From contig JAIOPH010000009.1 in assembly GCA_021414005.1 (NCBI GenBank), positions 1-45,034 of the forward strand: 45,034 bases of DNA, given 5' to 3'. Under the pieces are notes generated by a model. The model did not search any database. It had not been told where the DNA came from and saw only the letters and a list, made by a program, of their open reading frames with translations. Below, in pieces: positions 26,866 to 34,600 of this stretch. The position numbers and the translations under genes are program-made. Numbering within the stretch: the stretch's first letter is position 1; every line of letters begins with the position of its first letter. This DNA comes from Chthoniobacter sp. (lineage in GTDB: Bacteria > Verrucomicrobiota > Verrucomicrobiia > Chthoniobacterales > Chthoniobacteraceae).

Positions 26866-28308
26866 TTATGCCATGACTCCGCCAATCGGCACGCCGGAAA
26901 CGTCGGTGAGACGGAATTGGCGGCCTTGGAAGAGGTAGGTCAGTTTCTCGTGGTTGATGCCCATGCGATCCAGGATGGTGGCGTGCAAATCGTGGACTGA
27001 ACACGGGTCGCGAACGACGTTGTAAGCGAAGTCGTCGGTCTCCCCGACCACGGTGCCGGGCTTGATGCCGCCGCCGGCCATCCAGATCGTGAAGCAGCGG
27101 GGATGATGGTCCCGTCCATTGTTGCCGCCCTGGGTGAAGATGGTGCGGCCAAACTCGCCGCCCCACACGACGAGGGTGTCGTCGAGCAGACCACGGCGCT
27201 TGAGGTCGGTGATCAAAGCAGCGGTGGGACGGTCGGCTTCGGCGCACTGTCGCGGTAACTGGTCAACGACGTTTTCGTGATGATCCCAACCCACGTGCGA
27301 GAGTTGGATGGTGCGCACGCCGCGTTCGGCCAGACGACGCGCCATCAGGCAGTTCCAGGCGAAGCTACCGGGCTTCTGCGCGGCGGGCCCGTAGAGATCG
27401 AAGACCTCCTTCGGCTCTTTTGACAGGTCGAGCAACTCCGGCACCGATGTCTGCATCCGGAAGGCGAGTTCATACTGCGAGATGCGCGCGGCAATTTCGC
27501 TGTCGCGCAGAGCGGCCTCGTGGCGGCGGTTGAGCGCGACCAAGTCATCGAGTTGATCGCGACGGTCGGTGGCGGCGACTCCATTTGGACTGGCAAGGAA
27601 TGGCACTGGCTCGTTACCTGCGCGGAAGCGTGTGCCCTGGTGTTCGCCGGGCAGGAAACCGCTCGCCCAGAAACGATCGTAAACCGGTGATTCCTGTGGA
27701 CGGCCAGCGCCGCGCGACACCAGCACGACGAAGGCCGGCAGATCGAGGTTCACAGAACCCAGCCCATAGGACAGCCACGATCCGAGCGCCGGGCGGCCGG
27801 GTAGTTGGGATCCGGATTGCAGAAAGCTCATGCCGGGATCGTGATTGATCGCATCGGTGTGCATGCTGCGCACGAAGGCGAGGTCGCCGGCTATTTTCTG
27901 CAATTCGGGGAGTAGGTCGCTGATCGGCATTGCGGACGGTCCGCACATTTTGAACGGCCAGTGTGCCGGCGCGATTGGCAGGGTCTTCTGTCCCGAGGTG
28001 AATCCGGTGATGCGCTGGCCGTTGCGCACGGAGGCGGGCAGATCGGTGCCGCGCAGCTTATCGAGTTGTGGTTTGTGTTCGAACAGATCGATGTGTGACG
28101 GAGCCCCGGCCATGTGCATGAAGATCACGCGTTTGGCCTTGGGCAGGTAATGCGGCAGGCCGGGCAGACCACCGCCGGAAACTGTTTCGGCAGCGCCAAG
28201 GTCGCGGCCTAACAGCGAGGCGAGCGCCATCATGCCAATCCCACCGGCACTGCGCTTGAGGAAGGTGCGCCGCAGCATTGAATCGTAGAACGAGTCGAAG
28301 GGTTTCAT
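26866..28308 (-). CDS. DUF1501 protein, TAT-exported (pair 4)
   Basis: 480 residues. Twin-arginine signal RRTFLKRSAGGIGMMALASL begins at residue 13. Family motifs follow: FMHMAGAPSHIDLFEHKPQL, SHVGWDHHENVVDQL, VVWGGEFGRTIFTQGGNNG and GRDHHPRCFTIWMAGGGIKP, ending RQFRLTDVSGVPIGGVMA. Start ATG 28308 lies three bases after the stop of the PSD1 gene, so the pair is co-transcribed. The reaction is unknown; the fold is that of alkaline phosphatases. Confidence 0.9.
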   Translation of the reverse strand: MKPFDSFYDSMLRRTFLKRSAGGIGMMALASLLGRDLGAAETVSGGGLPGLPHYLPKAKRVIFMHMAGAPSHIDLFEHKPQLDKLRGTDLPASVRNGQRITGFTSGQKTLPIAPAHWPFKMCGPSAMPISDLLPELQKIAGDLAFVRSMHTDAINHDPGMSFLQSGSQLPGRPALGSWLSYGLGSVNLDLPAFVVLVSRGAGRPQESPVYDRFWASGFLPGEHQGTRFRAGNEPVPFLASPNGVAATDRRDQLDDLVALNRRHEAALRDSEIAARISQYELAFRMQTSVPELLDLSKEPKEVFDLYGPAAQKPGSFAWNCLMARRLAERGVRTIQLSHVGWDHHENVVDQLPRQCAEADRPTAALITDLKRRGLLDDTLVVWGGEFGRTIFTQGGNNGRDHHPRCFTIWMAGGGIKPGTVVGETDDFAYNVVRDPCSVHDLHATILDRMGINHEKLTYLFQGRQFRLTDVSGVPIGGVMA

Positions 28309-28311
28309 AGT

Positions 28312-30882
28312 TTACTCCCGGGTCAGTGCTTCATCGAGATTGAGAATGAGCGCGCAGGTCTGCGCATACGCCGCCAGCTCGGCAGGTGGGAAGGTGGGCG
28401 GCGGCGGTGGATTGCCCACTGCGAGCACGGTCTTCGCCGCCGTGGGATCGGTGGCATAGCGGGCAAGGCGTCGTTTTAGCCCAGCGGTGAGGATGCGTAG
28501 TTCGTTTGCATCCGGACGACGCGCCACGACATGCCGCATTGCCAGAATCAGCCTTTCCTCCGGTGTCGCGGCTTCGCCCATAATCCGCACCGCCAACATG
28601 CGCGCGGCGACCGAGGTGGTGACATCGTTGAACATCGCCAGAGCTTGCAGCGGTGTGTTGGTGCGCAATCGCCGGACGCTGCAAAATTCGCGACTGGGCG
28701 CATCAAATGTGGTCATGCTCGGTGGCGGCTGGGTGCGTTTCCAGATGACATAGACACCGCGACGCCACAGACCGTCGTCGGTTGCCGGGGTGTAATTATT
28801 GAGATTGCCGCTGCCTTCGCCGCCATCCCACGAACTGGCGGGCTCGTAGGGACGGATCGCCGGTCCGCCGAGGCGTTCGACCAGTAATCCCGATGCGGCC
28901 AGCGTTTGATCGCGGATCATCTCGGGCGTCATGCAAAAGCGGGGGCCACGTGCGAGCAAACGGTTGGCTGGATCGCGGGCAATTAACTCTGCTGGCGCCG
29001 CTGCGCTCTGACGATAGGTGGCGCTGGTGACGATGGTGCGCAGCAGACGCTTCGTGCTCCAACCTTGTTCACGGAATTCGACGGCCAGCCAGTCGAGTAG
29101 CGCGGCGTTCGATGGAGGTTCGGCCTGCCCGCCGAAGTTTTCGAGCGTCACGACCAGCCCCGTGCCGAACAGCATTTCCCACATACGATTGACCTGAACG
29201 CGCGCCGTCAGCGGATTCGCCGGATCCACCAGCCAGCGCGCCAGGGCAAGGCGGTTGGCCGGCGCGTCGGCGGGAAGCGGCGGCAGAAAGCCGGGTGTGC
29301 CAGCCTCGACTCGCTCTCCGCGATGTCCGTATTGGCCGCGTTCCAGCACATACGTTTCACGCGGTTTTGCGCGATCCTTGAGCACCATCACTTCAGTCAC
29401 TTCCCGGGCGTAAGCATCGCGCGCTTTTTTCGCAGCAGTGAGTGACGATTGCGCCGCTGCAAGCATTGCTGCCGCAGTCGGCGGCGTGGCCGATTTCAGC
29501 GTGGCTAGTTCATTTTCCGCCGCAGTGACTGCGGCAGCGAGCGCCGTAGTGCGCTCCGCATTCGCTGACCGCGGAAGGCGCACGACTGGCGCAACACTGC
29601 GCGCACTGCTGCGGATGCCGCTTTCATCGATCGAGTCGAAGTAGGCAGCGAAGCGATAGAAGTCCTTTTGCAGGATCGGATCGTATTTGTGGTCGTGGCA
29701 GCGCGCGCAATTCATGGTCAGGCCGAGCCACACCGTGGCGGTGGTCTCCGCGCGGTCGAAGACGCTTTCCAGGCGAAATTCCTCGGCATCAATGCCGCCT
29801 TCCGCGCTGATTCGGTGGTTACGGTGGAATCCTGTGGCCAGAATGGTTTCGGGGCTGGCATCGGGAAGCAGATCGCCGGCAGTTTGCAGGAGGGTGAAGC
29901 GGTCGAAGGGCATGTCGGCGTTGTATGCCTCGATGACCCAGTCGCGCCATCGCCACATCGAACGTTCATCGTCCTGCTGAAAACCATGGCTGTCGGCGTA
30001 ACGCGCAGCGTCGAGCCACGGCGTGGCCAGACGTTCGCCGTAACGAGGAGAGGCGAGCAAGCGGTCAACCACACGTTCGTAGGCATCAGCGGCGCGATCG
30101 GCGACAAAGGCGTCAATTTCGACAAGCGTCGGCGGGATGCCGGTCAGATCCAAACTGACGCGGCGAATGAGTGCCTCGCGCGCGGCCTCAGCCTGCGGCT
30201 TCAAACCCCGGGCTTCGAGACTGGCCAGCACATGACGATCGAGATCACTGTGCGCCCACGCCGTATCCTTCACTGCCGGATTCGCGGGCCGTCGCGGTGC
30301 GACAAATGCCCAGTGCTCGGTATAAGGTGCGCCGTCGGCGATCCATTGTCGCAGCAGCGCCTGCTCCGCAGCGTTCGGTCCGGGCTTGGCCTTGGGCGGC
30401 ATGCGCTCATCCTTGTCGCTGGTGGTCAGTCGCGCCAGCATCGTGCTGCTCGCAACGTTACCCGGCACCACTGCAGCTTCGCCGTCCTCATTGCGTGCGA
30501 TGGCGCCAGCGCGCGTATCCAAGCGCAGGTCGGCCTTGCGCTTGGCCTCATCCGGGCCATGGCAGGCGAAACAATACGTAGAAAGAATCGGGCGGATCTG
30601 CGTGGCGAAATCAGGCGCATGTGGAACCGCTGCACTCGCGCCCGGTTGCTTGCCTTGCTCCTTGAGGAAAGTGATGTCCGCTGCGGAAAGTTTTTCCTGA
30701 TTGAACTTCATCGCGGTTCCGTCGGGCAAGGTCACGGTGAACTCTCCGGTGGCCGGGTCATACGCCTTCAGTTCAGCTTCAAACGTCTTTGGTCCATCCG
30801 TGCTGGTCCAAGTGCGGGCCTGCACGCTAGTGCCGAGCAACATCGCCAGCGCTATGTTGATGGTTGGGTTCCATTTGCTCAT
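28312..30882 (-). CDS. PSD1 family haem protein with N-terminal SHD1-like domain (pair 4)
   Basis: 856 residues. A signal peptide (residues 1-22, ALAMLLGTSVQA) is followed by a small SHD1-like domain (about 23-74, RTWTSTDGPKTFEAELKAYD), common in planctomycete exported proteins. Next come a cytochrome c-like domain with haem motif CFACH (104-108), DUF1549 with LIRRVSLDLTGIPPTLVEID, a CARCHDHKYDP motif, a lysine/alanine-rich helical stretch (ATLKSATPPTAAAMLAAAQS) in place of the beta inserts of the other copies, and the DUF1553 domain (NPLTARVQVNRMWEMLFGTG). Start ATG 30882 is preferred over an in-frame TTG at 30891. First gene of a two-gene operon. Confidence 0.9.
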   Translation of the reverse strand: MSKWNPTINIALAMLLGTSVQARTWTSTDGPKTFEAELKAYDPATGEFTVTLPDGTAMKFNQEKLSAADITFLKEQGKQPGASAAVPHAPDFATQIRPILSTYCFACHGPDEAKRKADLRLDTRAGAIARNEDGEAAVVPGNVASSTMLARLTTSDKDERMPPKAKPGPNAAEQALLRQWIADGAPYTEHWAFVAPRRPANPAVKDTAWAHSDLDRHVLASLEARGLKPQAEAAREALIRRVSLDLTGIPPTLVEIDAFVADRAADAYERVVDRLLASPRYGERLATPWLDAARYADSHGFQQDDERSMWRWRDWVIEAYNADMPFDRFTLLQTAGDLLPDASPETILATGFHRNHRISAEGGIDAEEFRLESVFDRAETTATVWLGLTMNCARCHDHKYDPILQKDFYRFAAYFDSIDESGIRSSARSVAPVVRLPRSANAERTTALAAAVTAAENELATLKSATPPTAAAMLAAAQSSLTAAKKARDAYAREVTEVMVLKDRAKPRETYVLERGQYGHRGERVEAGTPGFLPPLPADAPANRLALARWLVDPANPLTARVQVNRMWEMLFGTGLVVTLENFGGQAEPPSNAALLDWLAVEFREQGWSTKRLLRTIVTSATYRQSAAAPAELIARDPANRLLARGPRFCMTPEMIRDQTLAASGLLVERLGGPAIRPYEPASSWDGGEGSGNLNNYTPATDDGLWRRGVYVIWKRTQPPPSMTTFDAPSREFCSVRRLRTNTPLQALAMFNDVTTSVAARMLAVRIMGEAATPEERLILAMRHVVARRPDANELRILTAGLKRRLARYATDPTAAKTVLAVGNPPPPPTFPPAELAAYAQTCALILNLDEALTRE

Positions 30883-31051
30883 GTTGGGCAATGATAAGCT
30901 GGAATCGCATCATCGTCTCCAATAACCAACCGCCTTCGCATTCATGAACACACGCATCACTGAAGGTCTTCTCGGAATCATGAGCGCACTACGTCCCAAA
31001 ACTTGAAACGCCCACCTGCTCGCCGCCAACGGGCTAGCGGAGCGATTCAAC

Positions 31052-31216
31052 TCAGGTTTCGGGCAGGTCGTCAAACAACCCCGGCCGCCACGGCTTCAAC
31101 GCCCGCTGCTCCTCGCGGAAGAAATCCGCCTTCTTCTTGCCAGCGCACTTGCCTTTCAACGTGTGGATAAGGTTCGTAAGCCGCGCTACTTCGTCCGACC
31201 GTAGATTGCTCCAGAG
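31052..31216 (-). pseudogene. 3' fragment of an unidentified gene
   Basis: An open stretch encodes SNLRSDEVARLTNLIHTLKG, KCAGKKKADFFREEQRALKP and WRPGLFDDLPET, ending at a TGA (31052-31054). An in-frame stop immediately precedes it, and no start codon or ribosome binding site is present. The basic, helical composition could be the tail of a transposase or DNA-binding protein, but I do not recognise it. Confidence 0.35.
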
Positions 31217-31246
31217 TCACTTAGGCGTCATGCGGCTTCACAAAAT

Positions 31247-31320
31247 GCTAGGAATTTGCTTTCGCGCCCGCCGCACCGGGAGCAGTCAGAACGGGGATCG
31301 GCGTCGGGGAGTGAGGGGGT
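31247..31320 (-). repeat. Dispersed 75-bp element, copy R5
   Basis: Plus-strand landmarks: GCTAGGAATTTGC, TTTCGCGCCCGCCGCACCGG, GAGCAGTCAGAACGGGGATC and GGCGTCGGGGAGTGAGGGGG. The nearest minus-strand sequence is the gene fragment at 31052. The intact PSD1 gene starts 365 nt away, and the plus-strand PATR gene starts 331 nt away in the opposite direction. Confidence 0.8.
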
Positions 31321-31324
31321 CTGT

Positions 31325-31350
31325 TAACGCAGAGGCGCAGAGACGGAGGA
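31325..31350. repeat. GCAGAG direct-repeat stretch
   Basis: Contains ACGCAGAGGCGCAGAGACGG, that is, two direct copies of CGCAGAG. This wording is common as a dispersed intergenic repeat in several bacterial phyla. Only one short example is visible in the window. Confidence 0.4.
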
Positions 31351-31409
31351 AGGCACCGGAGAAATCGCGGCTGAACGCGGGGCCACAGCGGCGGCCAAAA
31401 AGTTCCTTC

Positions 31410-31427
31410 CGTTAGTAAAGACTAACG
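31410..31427. promoter_or_regulatory. Palindrome upstream of the PATR gene
   Basis: CGTTAGT-AAAG-ACTAACG, a perfect 7-bp inverted repeat with a 4-bp spacer, 223 bp upstream of the ATG at 31651. It is AT-richer than its surroundings and has no T-run, so an operator is likelier than a terminator. No second copy was seen in the window. Confidence 0.4.
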
Positions 31428-31650
31428 TCACGACAGGGGTGGCGGGAATGGCGTCATCGGTGGTGGAAAGGAAGTCAGGAGGTGAGGGAGAAATTGGCTC
31501 TTTTTGCCCACCCGCCCCGGCCGGAGCCCGTTTGACAACGCCCCTCCGGCAGCCCACCATGCGCCCACGCTGGCTGCCCGCGGGAGAGCCCTCCCCGAGT
31601 CCCGGCGCATCTCCCCGCCCACGGCCACGCACCTCCGCACCACCCGCCCC

Positions 31651-34600
31651 ATGCCTCTCGGCCCCACCACCTCCCGACTCCTCGCCGGCCTCTGTGCCAT
31701 CCTCCTCACCGCGCCAGCCACCGACGCCGCCCTCGTGGGCTATTGGAATTTCAATGAAGGCAGCGGGACCACAGCCAATGATTCCACGGCCAACCACAAC
31801 AACGGCACCCTCGAGTCCATCGGCGGCGGGGTGCCCGCGTGGGTCGCAGGGCATACGGGGGTGGGAACGGACAAGGCACTCACTTTCAACCAGGGCGTGG
31901 TCAGGGTGCCTGATGCGGCGAGCCTGCACCTCACCACCACGTTTACCCTCGCGGCGTGGACCATCGAGTCGAACTCCAATTACGGGCACCTTTTTGTCGC
32001 CGGGGAAACTTCCACCACGCGGAATTGGCTGTGGCAGACCGCGAACAACCACACCGACTCCTCGTGGTTCTACTCGGACGGGAATAGCGGCTTGCGGAAA
32101 AAGCTGAACTACCTCCCCACCCAGGGCCCGGCCTGGCACCACCTCGCACTGACCTATGACGGCGCGAACCTGCGGATTTACCAGGACGCGGTGCTCAAGA
32201 CCACCACCGCCATGACCAGCGCCATGGCGGCGTGGGGGACGCTGCGCCTCGGCGGCTCCACGGTGAGCGGCAGCGGCTACGTGGGCACTCTCGACGACAT
32301 GGTGATCTTCAACACCGTGGAAAACGTCACCGCGATCATGAGCGGCACCCACCCGGAAATGCTGAGCTGGAACGGCGGAGGGACGCCCAACGGCAGCGCT
32401 CAACTGGTCTGGAGCGATGCGGCGAACTGGGGCGGCGTGACGATGAGCGCCGGGCTGACCCTCACCTTTGCCGCCAGCGGCGCGAGCGGGGCGGCCACGA
32501 ATTACAATGACTTCGCCAACAGCACCCAGTTCGGTCGCATCACGTTCAATGCCGGGAGCGCCGCCTTCACCCTGAACGGCAACACAGTCAACCTCACCGG
32601 CGATGTCATCAACAACAGCGCCAGCACCCAGACGATCGGGAACCCTTTGACGCTCGACGGCGGCACCCGGACCTTCAACGCCGCGGCGGGCGATCTGGTC
32701 CTCGGCAGCGGGATCGCCCAGGCCGCAGCCCAGACCAATGGCGTGGTGAAAAGCGGTTCCTTTGCGCTGAAGCTGAACGGCACCAGCAGCTACGGCGGCG
32801 CCACTACCGTGACCGCGGGAACCCTGCTGCTCAACACCGCCACGCTGGGCAACACCGCCACCACCGTTGCGGGTGCCAGTTCCGCCTTGGCCGGCAGCGG
32901 CTCGGTCGGCGGAGCCGTGGCGGTCTCGGCCTCGGGACATCTCGCGCCCGGCGTCAATACCACGATCACCGGCACCCTGGCCTGCAACAACGGCCTTACC
33001 CTGAACACCGCCAACCTCGACATCAAGGCCGCCGCGCCGGGAACCAATGACTCGATCAGCGTGACGGGCAACTTGGTCCTGACCGGCAACACCCAGATCA
33101 ACCTGACCCAGCAACTCGCCGGCTTCGGACTTGGGGACTATGTCATCCTTACCTACAGCGGCACCCTGACCGGGAGTGTCAGCCAGATTCTCCCGCCGCC
33201 ACAGGACGCCAGTTACTCCTACTCCATCCAGGCGGCGGGCAATCAAATCAAACTGCACGTCGCGCCGTCCTCGGCACTGACCTACTACGTGAGCCAGTCC
33301 GCAGGGAACGACGCCAACACCGGGCTGACCAGCGCGGCCCCATGGCAGACGCTGGCCAGGGCTTCGACAGTCACGCTCAACGCCGGGGACTCGATTCTGC
33401 TGAAAAGCGGGGACACCTGGAACGAGGAATTACAACCCAAGGGCAGTGGCACGGCAGGTAGCCCCATTTACATCGGCTCATACGGCGCGGGAAACAAGCC
33501 ACTCATTGACCGGCTGGATTACACGCAGGACCGCAATGGCATTCATCTCATCAACCAGGCCGGGTATAAGATCGTCGGGCTCGAGTTCACCCGCTGCATG
33601 AGCGGCATCTATGCGGAATACGCCGTTGGCTCGCCCAACCGGAACTACCTCTGGATCGAAGACTGTTACTTTCACGACTCCCTCAAGTATCAGCACTACG
33701 AAAACTATCCCACGAGCAAGATCGGGCTGGGCATCTCGCTTTTCTCCCACGAGACGGCGAATAACATCGTGCTCTCCGACATCACGGTGAAGAACTGCAC
33801 CTTTCGCCGCCTGGCCTCCGGCATCTGGACGAACAGCCCGGACAATTTCAACTACTACACGGATAACATCTGGAACTTCGGCAACCTGAACGTCCTCGGC
33901 TGCCTGTTCGAGGAGGGCTACCAATGGCAGTTGGGCCTGCGCGGGATTTCCGGCGGGCAGATTGCGAACTGCGTGACCCATGACATCGGGCGGGGTTTTG
34001 CCGCGTTCAACGGCGTGGCCGGGGCGATGATGTACCGGTTGAAGAACTTTACCTTCACGGACAGCGAGTGGGGCTTCGTCAGCAGAAACGGCGGAGCCAG
34101 CGGCGACGGCGAAGCTTTCGACCTCGAGGGCAACAACGCCAACATGACTTTCACCCGCTGCCTCTTTCACGACACCGACGGTCCCTGCTTCATGCTGTTC
34201 AAGGGCAGCAATGCCAGCCCCAGCAACACCGACATTCTCTTCACCGACTGCGTTTGGAACGGCAAGGCCGCGCTTTCCAACCTGGGCAGGGAGGAAATCT
34301 TCAACGCGTCTCCGGGAACCGCCACTGCGACGTTTGCCAGTTCGATCTTCTACCTGAGCTCGGGGGTAGTCCGCTGCAACAACAACACCGGCATGACCTT
34401 TACCAACTGCCTGAGCAGAAACCTCAGCGACGCCGGCACCGGGACCAACGTGGCGCTGGCGACGACCAGTTCGGCGTCATCGCAACAGGTTGGCTTCGAG
34501 GCGGCCAAGGGCAATGATGGCAATGTCTCGAGCATCTGGCGCCCGGCGTCGGCGGCCAATGAGTGGCTGGAACTCGACTTTGCCGGCCCCACCCTGGTCA

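Larger units (their letters stand above)
30883..31650. other. Intergenic region between divergent PSD1 and PATR genes
   Basis: About 770 bp. It holds a 3' gene fragment (31052-31216), element R5 (31247-31320), a GCAGAG direct-repeat stretch (31325-31350) and a 7-bp palindrome (31410-31427). The stretch 30883-31051 shows nothing I can support. Confidence 0.6.

Noticed and set aside
29668..30894. Plus-strand open frame (408 codons) opposite PSD1 pair 4
   Set aside because: Antisense to the SHD1, cytochrome and DUF1549 domains, which are clearly the real coding content.
8991..31320. Stable hairpin common to all five dispersed elements
   Set aside because: CGCCCG can pair with CGGGCG in R4, but the pairing is broken in R3, so no consistent structure can be claimed by eye.
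31324..33258. Long minus-strand open frame (644 codons) opposite the PATR gene
   Set aside because: Gly/Ala/Arg-rich low-complexity translation antisense to a clear LamG/PATR coding region.
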